DNA of 64,000 nt from Myxocyprinus asiaticus (Eukaryota; Chordata; Actinopteri; Cypriniformes; Catostomidae). This document shows positions 1-10,164 of the stretch, piece by piece. The notes under the pieces were generated by a model. That model did not search any database and was not told the DNA's origin. It was given only the letters and a program-made list of their open reading frames with translations. The position numbers were made by a program, and so were the translations under genes. Each line of letters starts with the position of its first letter. Position 1 is the first letter of the stretch. The DNA lies in NCBI RefSeq assembly GCF_019703515.2, contig NC_059388.1, positions 4,925,979 through 4,989,978 on the forward strand, given 5' to 3'.

Positions 1-1
1 A

Positions 2-496
2 AAGCTTGAAGATCTTGAAAATAGAAGCCGCAGGAATAATGTTCGAATTGTTGGAATTCCTGAGCATGAGGAGGGCAGAGATATGATGAAATTCCCAGAC
101 GAGTTTTTCCCGAGTCTGCTCGAAATAACAGGCCACAAGCTGGAAATCGAGCGAGCTCACAGAGTCCCTGCTCATAGATCTGCTGAGGGAGACAGGCCCC
201 GATCGATTCTGGCCAGATTTCTGAGATCATCCGATAAACATCTTGTGTTGCGCCAGGCGAGGAGCAAAGGGAAGCTTTCTTGGAAGAACCATAATATTTT
301 CTTGTTCCTGGACTTTGCAAGTTCGACAAGAGAGAAACGCAATCGGTTCAAGGAATGTAAGAAACTCTTACATCAGAAAAAGATCTCGTTCGCTTTGATG
401 TTGCCAGCCAAACTGAGAATAGAAACAAAGGTCGGTCGCAAAGTATTCACATGTCCAAATCTGGCAATGTCTTTTATAGAATCAATGTCTGAGTAA
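2..496 (+). CDS. LINE-1 ORF1 protein, C-terminal part
   Basis: The frame is open from base 2, so the N-terminus lies left of the window. The first residues (KLEDLENRSRRNNVRIVGIP) are the classic junction between the ORF1p coiled coil and its RNA-binding domain. What follows (ERAHRVP, RSILARFLR, KNHNIFLFLDF) matches the RNA-recognition and C-terminal domains of L1 ORF1p (transposase_22 family). The family protein is a trimeric nucleic-acid chaperone that packages L1 RNA in the cytoplasm. The frame ends normally at a TAA at 494-496. An ATG at 83 exists, but homology extends upstream of it, so it is not the true start. The call rests on recognised family motifs. Confidence 0.75.
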   Translation, partial: KLEDLENRSRRNNVRIVGIPEHEEGRDMMKFPDEFFPSLLEITGHKLEIERAHRVPAHRSAEGDRPRSILARFLRSSDKHLVLRQARSKGKLSWKNHNIFLFLDFASSTREKRNRFKECKKLLHQKKISFALMLPAKLRIETKVGRKVFTCPNLAMSFIESMSE

Positions 497-647
497 ACCA
501 TTGCATGTTTCTCGTGTGAGTGGGTCTGACTCGCTGTATTTACTCTTGAGGAAGCTGGGTGACATTTTGGGTTTTTTGCATTGGCTCCGCCGAGTGGCTG
601 GAGCTTGTTTTGTGAATAACACTTTTCCTTAAAGAAACTTTTGCATT

Positions 648-2070
648 TGTTGGGCCTCATGTATTCAGATAGAAGACAAAGACAGGCCTAACACAGTCAT
701 AAAACCTAACTCAGGCCCCCACATAAGACATAAATTATACTGATAAAAATTGCGCCAAAATCAACAAAGGGAGTCTAAAACAGACTACAAATCCCATGAA
801 GCCTTGCTCACTAAAGGATCGAACTCTCAACTCCTACTGGATGAGGCACACAACAGAACGCACCTCAACCATGACATCATCAGGAGTAGAAATACCTCTG
901 AAATGCTTCCGGGATTTGCTTCCAGCAACTTTGTTTGCCGTGTATAGACACAGTTCATCGCTGCTCTCAGGTGCAACCTCGTGGCACAAGGAAGTAACGT
1001 CCGACTTGAAACTGTGGCCATACAATCTCCATCTCGCTGGACGAGTTGAGATTACTCTGTGTTCCACCGAACACTCTAACGGATCCGAAAGAGACCGCCG
1101 AGCAATCCGTACCTTCATCCATTTGCCTGCAGAAGTGAAGAGATTAAAGATTTCTCTTCCATCTTCAATCAAGTCGACATTTCTGATTTCTCCGCCAGCC
1201 CGCCGAGAATCAGCAGCTGTACCGCCCACCGACAGAGCGAGGAAACTGCCTCCCGTCATCACCCGAGCCTCGAGGAACCGAGTCTGAGTTAAAGGATGGA
1301 TGAACACACATTCTGCATCCTCATGTGATTCAAGTAAGAGGTTTATGTCTGGGCAGAGATAGAATATTATAGTGTGTTATTCTTGTGTTTCAAGGTTTTT
1401 GCTTGTACAGTTTACGGACCACCATGTCCACTCATTATTAATACTCAGGGTATTAATTATCACGAATTTGATTTGCTGTATTGTGGTCCAACCACAGTGG
1501 GCTGTTGTGCATTTCCGCCATCGCGGGTGAGACCGGCAAACTGAGTTTATCCATTAAAGAATCAAAGAACGTGGGACTGTTTACGAGCCGTCCACCACAT
1601 CTCTGAGTGATAAACTAACAGCTGCTTTCTCTCCCACGATCGCGAAATCGGCTTTGGGGCCGTCACTTAATTCTCTCTCTCTCTCGTACTAACCACACAC
1701 ACACACACACACACACACGCGACCCCTCACAAACATTCTGGCACACATTTTTGGCTCGTAGATAGCTTCGTGCTAAAGCTCAGCTTTGTCCCTAAGCTAT
1801 CGTACAAGCGGATACACGCGGTAACTGGTAGACGCCATTGACTGGTTTCTCTCCGCCCACATTCGCGGCCATATTCCCTGGCCGGAAGTCTCGCGTGACA
1901 TACTCTCCATGAGAGTCACTTATCTTTGATAATTATTAATTATTGCTAATAACCAAACCCGCTCCTAAACATAGCACACTACATTTACCGGAAGCCCCAT
2001 ATGAGGTTTTAATGAGTTAGATTCAATTAATTAATTTAAATATTAAATAATAACTCCGGGGAACCAGGAT
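648..2070 (+). mobile_element. Endogenous retrovirus LTR, copy 1 (solo, nested in the L1)
   Basis: Starts with TGTTGGGCCTCATG, the same terminus that follows the polypurine tract of the provirus at 61510. It matches copies at 38262-40030 and 59695-61510 (both inverted). Shared homology is clear up to about 2046 and weaker to about 2070. No retroviral internal sequence adjoins, so it is a solo LTR. Compared with the other copies it lacks about 470 bp between about 1921 and 1925. It holds CT and CA microsatellites (1674-1718). Open frames on both strands around 796-1307 are conserved only because the LTRs are homologous; no protein family was recognised. Confidence 0.8.
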
Positions 2071-3087
2071 GCCGGTTTTGTTTCTTTTTGTATTGGTTCT
2101 GCCTAGCGGCTGGAGCTTGTTCTATTGAATAACACTCCTTTGGAACAGCTGTAGATTAATCTGTTCATTCTTCATGCTTATTCCTCCTGCTGGCTGTAGT
2201 TTGTTTTGTTGAGTATTTTTACGGGACACTGGAATGATTACGTCATCCGCTGAACTCATAACAGCTGGCTCACTGAACATTCGTTTGTCTGTCAGAGGAA
2301 TCTGAATGGTTTTATATCAGCTGAAATTTGTTTTGTGGAAGATCACACCTTTGAGACAGTTCTGTGAATGAATCTACACATTCTTTGTGTTCATTCTTCC
2401 TATTGACTGGGTTTTTTTTACAAATTATTTTCTGTTATGTAATTTTGCCTCACAAATTTGTGAGGCAAAATTGAGCAATCTGATGGCTAAGTTGTCGTGG
2501 GGGCTCGTGGGCGTTCATGGACCTTTTGAGTTTAGAGGGATTGTCGCCGGTTGGCGCTTTCGTGCACGGGGTTAATGCGCACGTTTTTCTTTTTTCTGTT
2601 TGTTTTGTTCGGGGGGATGTTCGGGGGTTGATTGTTTCACTAATGGGGAATGTGGTCTGTATAACTTTGTTTTTGACACACAATTAATTTTTTCTACTAT
2701 ATCAAAATGTCAAATGTTAATATGAGTGTATTATCTCTCTCCACATGGAATGTAAATGGGTTGGGGCACCCCATAAAAAGAAGGAAGGTTATTTCTTTTC
2801 TTAAACGTAAGAAATATGATATAGTGTTTCTTCAAGAAACACATCTCTCCCCGCAGGAAGCTGAAAAATTTGGGAAGATATGGGGTGGACATGTTTTTTT
2901 TATTGCTGGCTCAAGTAAGAGCAAGGGAGTCATTATATTGGTAAATAAACATCTACAATTCAAATGTCTCAAACAGATTAAAGATAAATTAGGAAGAGTA
3001 ATTATTGTGTTAGTTGAAATTCAAGGGCAAAGGTTGATTTTGGCTAATATTTACGCACCTAACATTGATGATCAAGGCTTATTTATA

Positions 3088-4342
3088 CACTGTATTGCCA
3101 AAAGTATTCGCTCACCCATCCAAATAATTGAATTCAGGTGTTCCAATCACTTCCATGGCCACAGGTGTATAAAATGAAGCACCTAGGCATGCAGACTGCT
3201 TCTACAAACATTTGTGAAAGAATGGGCCGCTCTCAGGAGCTCAGTGAATTCCAGCGTGGTACTGTGATAGGATGCCACCTGTGCAACAAGTCCAGTCGTG
3301 AAATTTCCTCGCTACTAAATATTCCACAGTCAACTGTCAGTGGTATTATAACAAAGTGGAAGCGATTGGGAATGACAGCAACTAAATGACTTATAAATTT
3401 GACTTAGGCCACGTAAAATGACAGAGCGGGGTCAGCGGATGCTGAGGCGCAGAGTGCACAGAGGTCGCCAACTTTCTGCAGAGTCAATCACTACAGACCT
3501 CCAAAGTTCATGTGGCCTTCAGATTAGCTCAAGAACAGTGTGTAGAGAGCTTCATGGAATGGGTTTCCATGGCCGAGCAGCTGCATCCAAGCCATACATC
3601 ACCAAGTGCAATGCAAAGCGTCGGATGCAGTGGTGTAAAGCACGCCGCCACTGGACTCTAGAGCAGTGGAGATGCGTTCTCTGGAGTGACGAATCACGCT
3701 TCTCCATCTGGCAATCTGATGGACGAGTCTGGGTTTGGCGGTTGCCAGGAGAATGGTACTTGTCTGACTGCATTGTGCCAACTGTGAAGTTTGGTGGAGG
3801 GGGGATTATGGTGTGGGGTTGTTTTTCAGGAGCTGGGCTTGGCCCCTTAGTTCCAGTGAAAGGAACTCTGAATGCTTCAGCATACCAAGAGATTTTGGAC
3901 AATTCCATGCTCCCAACTTTGTGGGAACAGTTTGGGGATGGCCCCTTCCTGTTCCAACATGACTGCACACCAGTGCACAAAGCAAGGTCCATAAAGACAT
4001 GGATGAGCGAGTTTGGTGTGGAAGAACTTGACTGGCCTGCACAGAGTCCTGACCTCAACCCGATAGAGCACCTTTGGGATGAATTAGAGCGAAGACTGCG
4101 AGCCAGGCCTTCTCGTCCAACATCAGTGTCTGACCTCACAAATGCGCTTCTGGAAGAATGGTCAAAAATTCCCATAAACACACTCCTAAACCTTGTGGAA
4201 AGCCTTCCCAGAAGAGTTGAAGCTGTTATAGCTGCAAAGGGTGGGTCGACGTCATATTAAACCCTATGGATTAAGAATGGGATGTCACTTAAGTTCATAT
4301 GCGTCTAAAGGCAGATGAGTGAATACTTTTGGCAATATAGTG
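3088..4342 (+). mobile_element. Tc1/mariner element 1 (nested in L1 ORF2)
   Basis: Inverted ends match: left CACTGTATTGCCAAAAGTAT, right end the complement of CACTATATTGCCAAAAGTAT. It is flanked by TA dinucleotides at 3086-3087 and 4343-4344, the Tc1 target duplication. It is 1,255 bp long and encodes one transposase. It inserted into the L1 after the L1 had settled. Confidence 0.92.
3174..4260 (+). pseudogene. Tc1-type DD34E transposase, frameshifted
   Basis: Cut-and-paste transposase of the Tc1/mariner superfamily. The N-terminal helix-turn-helix part runs 3174-3389 (RSQELSEFQRGTVIG, SSREISSLLNIPQSTVSGII). It runs into stops and a short scrambled stretch at 3388-3416. The catalytic part is open from 3418 to 4260: WSDESRF (first Asp), QHDCTPVH (second Asp) and [11 protein letters not shown] (Glu). 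It ends [14 protein letters not shown], the usual family C-terminus. The catalytic core looks preserved, but the junction between DNA-binding and catalytic parts is broken, so no full-length protein can be made. Confidence 0.88.
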
Positions 4343-4787
4343 TATATCTTGAAGGGATGTTGCAAGCCGCTGGCACCCCTCATGATATAATATTGGGAGG
4401 AGACTTTAATCTTTTGATGGACTCAGTCCTTGATCATAGTGAAGCAAAACTGTGCAAGCCCCCTAGAGCAACATTGACGCATCACAGGATGTGTAAAAAT
4501 CTTGGTCTTACAGATATTTGGAGACTTCTGAACCCATCTGGTAGGGACTATACATTTTTTTCATCAGTCCATAAGATTTATTCTAGAATAGATTTTTTTT
4601 TTGATATCCCAATCCCTCATTTCATCTGTTGTTGATTGCTCAATTGGAAATATCTTAGTCTCAGATTATGCTCTGGTGAGTTTAGAGGTGATGCCATATA
4701 CAGAGAAAAAGAAATCATATAGTTGGTGCCTTAATGTGTCCCTTTTGCAAAATTCTGATTTCCAACAAATGTTAAAGACTGAAATCA

Positions 4788-6404
4788 GTGTTTATATGGA
4801 GACCAACTGGTCCTCAGTATCCTCTGTGGGCGTGGCTTGGGAGACACTTAAGGCGGTTCTTAGGGGTCGGATCATACAGTATGCCTCAATCATTAAAAAA
4901 ATCCAAAGCACAAGAACTCATGGAGTTGGAAGGAAATATTAAAAGTACTGAGGCAGAGCTGAAGCGCCGTATGTCATCTGATGGCCTCAGAGAATTGACC
5001 CGATTGAAATATAGATATAATACTATTTTGTCACGGAAAGTGGAGTTTTGGTTATTAAGGGCAAGACAGTCATACTTTGAGTCGGGTGACAAAGCAGGAA
5101 AACTTTTGGCTAGATATATAAAGCAGAGAGAGTCTTTTTCTATCATTCCCTCAGTGAAATCTGCTTGTGGTGAAATATTTACCTCGGCTATTGATATTCA
5201 TAATGCCTTTAAAGAGATCTATCTTGATCTCTATGGTTCCACGTATTCATCCACTGATGAAGATATTAGGAACTTTGTGGAAACATTAGATCTCCCTAAA
5301 CTGAAGACTGCGCAAAAAAATTCTCTTGATTCTGAGATAACCTTGGAGGAGCTTGCTGAGGTAATTAAAGCCTTGCCTACAGGCAAGGCTCCGGGGCCTG
5401 ATGGCTTTTCCTCTGAGTTTTTCAAATCTTATGCTACAGAACTGGCTCCACTTTTGTTAGAAGTTTATACTGATTCATTAAAGAATGGAAAGATTCCGCC
5501 AACCATGACAGAAGTCCGGATCAGTCTGATTCTAAAAAAGGACAAAGATCCAAGCGAGTGTAAAAGTTACCGCCCAATTTTCCTGATCCAGTTAGATGTA
5601 AAAATTTTGTCCAAAATTCTGGCTAATCGATTAAGTAAAGTTATGACATCACTTATACATATATATCAGGTGGGGTTTATTCGAGGCCGTAGCTCTTCTG
5701 ATAATATTAGGCGTCTCATCAATATCATGTGGTCAGAAGTGAATGATCAATCTCCAGTTGCTGCCATCTCTCTTGACGCCGAAAAGGCGTTTGATATGGT
5801 AGAATGGGATTTGCTTTTTAAGATTTTAGAAATGTATGAGTTCGGGAGTACATTCATTGGTTGGATTAAATTACTTTATAGACACCCTGTTGCAGCGGTA
5901 CAAACAAATGGACTAATTTCAGATTATTTTACTCTGGATAGGGGCACTCGGCATGGTTGCCCTCTTTTCCCATTATTGTTCTGTCTTGCCCTGGAACCAT
6001 TAGCAGCCACGATAAGAAAGGAGGATGATTTTCCAGGGGTGGAGGCGGGAGGTATGGTGCATAAGCTTCTGCTATACGGAGATGATATTTTATTGTTCGT
6101 CTCCGACCCCACTAGATCTATGCCTGCCCTCCACAGAATTATTAATTCCTTTTCCAAGTTCTCAGGATACAAAGTCAATTGGTCTAAATCTGAAGCTTTG
6201 GCTCTGACAGCATACTGCCCAGTAACGGCTTTCCAGCCGGGCGCCTTTCAGTGGCCCAAACAGGGCATTAAGTATTTGGGTATTTTATTCCCAGCAAATT
6301 TGTCTGATTTAATTAGAGTTAATTTTGACCCTTTAATAAAAAAGGTTTTCGAGCGATGTGGACAGATGAGCTTCATTACATTTATCGATGACTGGGAAGA
6401 TTAA
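4788..6404 (+). CDS. L1 ORF2 reverse transcriptase segment
   Basis: The longest intact part of ORF2, 538 codons, though its true entry is from an upstream frame near 4900. Reverse transcriptase motifs appear in order: LPTGKAPGPDGFSSEFFK, YRPIFLIQLDVKILSKILAN, SLDAEKAFDMVEW, GTRHGCPLFPLLFC and LLYGDDILLF. YGDD at 6075-6086 stands where vertebrate L1 usually has FADD. The enzyme performs target-primed reverse transcription. The frame is lost at 6388-6404, where the C-terminal part moves to another frame. Confidence 0.88.
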   Translation: MFIWRPTGPQYPLWAWLGRHLRRFLGVGSYSMPQSLKKSKAQELMELEGNIKSTEAELKRRMSSDGLRELTRLKYRYNTILSRKVEFWLLRARQSYFESGDKAGKLLARYIKQRESFSIIPSVKSACGEIFTSAIDIHNAFKEIYLDLYGSTYSSTDEDIRNFVETLDLPKLKTAQKNSLDSEITLEELAEVIKALPTGKAPGPDGFSSEFFKSYATELAPLLLEVYTDSLKNGKIPPTMTEVRISLILKKDKDPSECKSYRPIFLIQLDVKILSKILANRLSKVMTSLIHIYQVGFIRGRSSSDNIRRLINIMWSEVNDQSPVAAISLDAEKAFDMVEWDLLFKILEMYEFGSTFIGWIKLLYRHPVAAVQTNGLISDYFTLDRGTRHGCPLFPLLFCLALEPLAATIRKEDDFPGVEAGGMVHKLLLYGDDILLFVSDPTRSMPALHRIINSFSKFSGYKVNWSKSEALALTAYCPVTAFQPGAFQWPKQGIKYLGILFPANLSDLIRVNFDPLIKKVFERCGQMSFITFIDDWED

Positions 6405-7643
6405 TGTTATTAAAATGAATTGTATTCCAAAATTCAACTACTTGCTACAATCTCTCCCTGTAGATGTCCCCCTCTCTTATTTTAAGCAATTTGATAGCAT
6501 AGCGAAGTCCTTCATCTGGAATGGTAAACGTCCCAGACTACATTCCAAGAAATTACATAGGCCGATTGACAAAGGTGGGTTATGCTTACCCAAGATTTTG
6601 TTTTATTTTTACACGTTCGGTCTCAGGCATTTGGCTCATTGGTCGCTTCCACCTGAAAGAGCCCCTCCCTGGTTTTCTATTGAACAGGAAGTCCTTGCCC
6701 CTGTTTCACCATTGCAAAGTCTTTCTATTAAACTAACCGGAGAAGTTAAGTCACACCCCGTTATTTCACATTTGCACATGATTTGGACAAGAGTGGCCAG
6801 AGTATTTAATTTGGATGTTTATTTAAATGTTGCCTCAAGCATATGGCTGAACCCCAAATTATGTATCAATAAGTCCCCTTTCTGTTGTTCAGAGTGGATT
6901 GTTAGAGAGGTTGTTACACTCGCCGACCTGTTTGAGAGTGGAGTGTTGAGATCTTTTGAGAATCTGGGTCATCATTTTGGGATTCCCAGATCTCAGTTTT
7001 ATAGGTATTTACAGCTGCGCCACACGCTCTGTACTATTTTTGGGAGTAGCACACACCCCCCTAAAGCGGCAGATGCTTTGCGAGAGGTGATTACTGCTTT
7101 TGGAAAAGGTCATGAGGCATCAGTGTATTACTCCCTGTGGGTTCGGAGTCTGGGAAATGGAGCTTTAGCTTCTATCAAGAGATTATGGGAAAAAGATTTG
7201 AATTTGGTATTGGAGGAAGGAGTGTGGACTAGGATTCTAAAAAATGTCAAGTCTGCATCTAGAGATGCAAGGGTTCGCTTATGCAATTTAAGATTCTACA
7301 TAGATTTTACTGGACCCCCTCTAGATTATATAGGCTTGGTCTTAAAGACACACCCAACTGCTGGCGTTGTCAATCAGAAGTTGGAGACACAACTCATGCC
7401 TTTTGGGGGTGTGTTAAGATTCAGGATTTTTGGATGAAGGTGCAGACCAATTTGTTTGACGTTTTGGGCACTCAAGTTTTGCTTTGCCCCAGACTTTGTA
7501 TTTTGGGTGACAGAGCTGTCATAAATTTGGGTTTTAACAAGTGTTATGATTGGCAGACAAGTCATTTTAAGAGGTTGAAAGTCCGACGGAGCGGCATCAT
7601 TTCTAGAGTGGTGTACATAGATGGGGAGGGTGGCAGCATTTGA
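6388..7643 (+). pseudogene. L1 ORF2 C-terminal region, frameshifted
   Basis: Thumb and C-terminal region continuing ORF2: INVIKMNCIPKFNYLLQSLP opens the stretch and SFIWNGKRPR follows. A further frame change between 7281 and 7437 leads into the Cys motif (CWRCQSEVGDTTHAFWGC), the conserved C-terminal zinc-knuckle-like block of L1 ORF2p. It overlaps the reverse transcriptase frame by 17 bp, which shows the shift. Confidence 0.8.
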
Positions 7644-7978
7644 AGAAGGGGTATCTAGAGGATTGGGTAATTTGGACTTGTTTATGGGAAAATGGGGCAA
7701 ATATTTGCTATTTTTGGAGGGCTCTCGGGTAGGGACAGTGGAGAGAGAGATGTAGAGGTTATGTGTGTGAATAATTATATTTGATTAATTATTTTATTTT
7801 TTAATATTTGTTTTTGTGTGTCTATAATTATGTGGGACCACTGGGATGTTGTTTTGGGTAGGATTGGGGTGGGGGGGGGGGGGGTAGTAATAGAGGGGGT
7901 TAAGTATTGATTCTGTTTGTATATGTTCTTGCTTGTATGTGTTAATATAGGAATCAATAAAAAATGTTAATAGAAAAA

Positions 7979-8171
7979 AGTAAAATCGTGTTTGATAAAA
8001 CCCAAAATCAATAGTTTTATATATTCCCATTTTTTTTTTATTCAGTGACATCATTCGCAGTGCTTCATGGCATTGTATTTTGTGCCCTCACGAAAGGCGG
8101 TAAGTACACATAATTTTACAAAAAAAAAAATTTGCCTCAAAATAAAATTTGTGATGTTGTAATTCTTCTCA
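7979..8171. other. Short non-coding stretch after L1
   Basis: AT-rich sequence between the LINE 3' end and the next dispersed repeat. No gene or motif recognised. Confidence 0.5.
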
Positions 8172-8302
8172 GAGCTGGTTGGTTTGGTAAATGGCTCACA
8201 ACTCTTTTATGAAGGATTTTATTAAAAGTCTATGGAATAAATGAATGGGGAAAATACTTCCGGAACCCAGACGGCTGAAAAAGTGGGCGGGCACTGTTGC
8301 GC
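8172..8302 (+). repeat. Dispersed repeat, flank of the AATT tandem field
   Basis: Contains GTGGGCGGGCACTGTTGCGC and CTCACAACTCTTTTATGAAG. Both recur inverted at 41655-41770 inside abcd2 intron 3, so this is one end of a dispersed element whose body here is the tandem field that follows. Confidence 0.65.
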
Positions 8303-8690
8303 TCTTTTGCCACTTTAGATCTGGCAATTTCAACTTTACATCTCATAATTTTGACTTTATCTCTCGAAATTTTGACTTTAAATCTTGCAATTACAACTAT
8401 AATGCAAGTTCGACTTTATTTCACACAATTGTTAAAATGTCTTTAAACTGACTTTATATCTCGCAATTTTTACTTTTTTCCCCCACATGTGATTTTATAT
8501 CTCACAATTTCTACTTTATTTCTCGCAACTGCACCTTTATTCCTTGCAATTTTGAGTTCATATCACGCAATTGCAAGTTTATATCATGCAATTGCGATGT
8601 TAATGGGAGAAATAAAGTCAGAATTACCTTGTGTTTTTTTTTTTTTTTTTTTTTTTTAGGTGGTGGTGGTGAGATCAAGGCACCAAATAT
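8303..8690. repeat. Tandem ~20-bp repeats, ACTTTAT..TCTCGCAATT type
   Basis: Degenerate units of about 18-22 bp, each pairing a TTTATTTCTCGCAATT-like or TTTATATCTCGCAATT-like core. They are followed by AAAGTCAGAATTACCTT, a T run and a GTGAGATCAAGGCA-like tail. The same tail closes the larger field at about 34245-34300, so both are copies of one dispersed element. Confidence 0.8.
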
Positions 8691-9345
8691 GAGGGCCCAC
8701 TTTTTTTTTAATAAAAAATAAATAAATAAAAGCTGTTGTTTATGGACAGGTATATATGCACAAACAACCTTATATTTCTATAAAACTATTTAGCATAACT
8801 TACATTAACATTACGTATGTCTTTATAAAGCATTATCTGCTCTATAAAGCATTAGACGTTCATATTTATAAACACAATAAGGCCTTACAGCCTGACCAAC
8901 ATAAAAATGAAGGTAAAAAAAAAGAAAAAAAAAAAGAAAAAAAAAGAAAGAAAAAAAGAAGCCATTTGCATGCATATAACCTTGTTTCGAAATAGGCTAT
9001 ATAAAACCCTATAGGCGTTTATATAAACACAATGAGCTCATGCAGAACATAAAGAAGCCCTAGTGATGATGTGACATTGAAGCAGGTACATTAGAGTCGG
9101 GCCCATATAGAGCATCAGTGACACTCTAAGTCTCTTCTATAGAGTATAATATAGGCATATATCAGAATCTATAGGGTCATACCTGACAGCCACGCGCACT
9201 GAGCTCTCATCTTGTCCCGCAGACATGATCGTGTTGAGGACACAAGGGATAAATATAGCTGATTTTCCTTTTCTTTATTGGCTTAAGCAGCAGACACACC
9301 GAGCGTCTCTAACCGTCTATTTTGCCATTATAGTTTAAATGATCC
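8691..9345. other. Non-coding, A-rich tract
   Basis: No gene recognised. Includes an A/AAG-rich run at 8912-8960. Nothing else supported. Confidence 0.5.
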
Positions 9346-9432
9346 ATACGGGCGCACTTCCCCCCGAAAAATAATTTATACACACATATATATATATGTA
9401 TAAATTATTTTTCGGGGGAAGTGCGCCCGTAT
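9346..9432. repeat. Long near-perfect hairpin
   Basis: The left arm from 9346 (ATACGGGCGCACTTCC...) is the reverse complement of the right arm ending 9432, about 35 bp each. They differ by one C in the C/G run and are separated by a short TATA loop. It runs directly into the TA microsatellite. Confidence 0.9.
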
Positions 9433-9433
9433 A

Positions 9434-9453
9434 TATATACATATTTTATATAT

Positions 9454-9543
<90 letters not shown>
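9434..9543. repeat. (TA)n microsatellite
   Basis: Almost uninterrupted TA dinucleotides. The Tyr-Ile open frame over it is an artefact. Confidence 0.97.
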
Positions 9544-9548
<5 letters not shown>

Positions 9549-10164
9549 CCTCATGGTCGGTGCAGCGCGTTACATGTTTAATGAGCTGAACGGTGATTGA
9601 CTGTGCTCACACACATTCATTTGTCCTGAGAAGCGACTCTCCCCCTGAGCGTGACGCCATGAAGACACGCCCCATATCTTTAGGTCAGGCCACGCCTTCT
9701 CCTTAACGGCAACACTTTGTAAAGATGACTGAATTACTCTTGCAGTACTTATTATAAGATTTTAAGTGTATTAATAATTGTGACAAGTTGGTAGGTGAGA
9801 TGATAGCAAATTATTTGATTACTATTATTATTATATTAATATTCTTATATATTATAGTGCACACTAAATATTTTAAGAGACAAAATACAGAAGTACATAC
9901 AAAATGTGTATTGCATGTTATCTCTAAATAATAATAATCTAATTTAATTTTTATATTTAACAATATTGTTATTATTATTATTATTAATTTAAGTTTATTA
10001 TTATTAATAATAATAATATGCATTTTCTTTTACATAGGGATATTGCAGGCCACATAATCTTACACAAATATCTAAATAAATAATTAAATAAAAATACAAT
10101 GCAATGTGAGCATAAATAGTTTTCATTCACCTTTTATTTTTTTATTTACTTTTCAACATTTTTA
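9544..10164. other. AT-rich non-coding stretch with (ATT)n
   Basis: Contains ATT/TAA trinucleotide runs at about 9825-9845 and 9965-10017. No gene or mobile element recognised. Confidence 0.5.

Larger units (their letters stand above)
2707..4635 (+). pseudogene. L1 ORF2 endonuclease domain, split by Tc1
   Basis: The AP-endonuclease-like domain that nicks target DNA. Start chosen at the ATG at 2707, because the domain begins within 15 residues (STWNVNGLG). FLQETHL, LILANIYAPN and, after the insertion, GGDFN and YSRIDFF follow in family order. The Tc1 element occupies 3088-4342 and the endonuclease frame resumes at about 4346. The frame then shifts at a T run near 4593-4601, passing to a second frame (to 4942) and a third (from about 4900). 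The insertion and the shifts make this part non-functional. Confidence 0.85.
1..7978 (+). mobile_element. L1-type LINE, 5'-truncated by window edge, with nested insertions
   Basis: Non-LTR retrotransposon seen as ORF1 tail, long inter-ORF spacer, ORF2 with endonuclease, reverse transcriptase and C-terminal Cys motif, then an AATAAA-containing 3' end near 7955-7978. A solo retroviral LTR (648-2070) interrupts the spacer and a Tc1 element (3088-4342) interrupts the endonuclease. Short degenerate repeats of the spacer (around 578-621, 2090-2134 and 2170-2210, sharing GGCTGGAGCTTGTT) lie on both sides of the LTR. ORF2 is frameshifted several times, so the copy is dead. Target-site duplication was not found because the 5' end lies outside the window. 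Confidence 0.85.

Noticed and set aside
796..1307. Overlapping 157-163-codon open frames on both strands, recurring at 39606-39911 and 60847-61353
   Set aside because: They recur only because the LTR copies are homologous. No domain, and the frames differ in length and breaks between copies.
9396..9581. Open frame of alternating Tyr and Ile
   Set aside because: Translation of the TA microsatellite.
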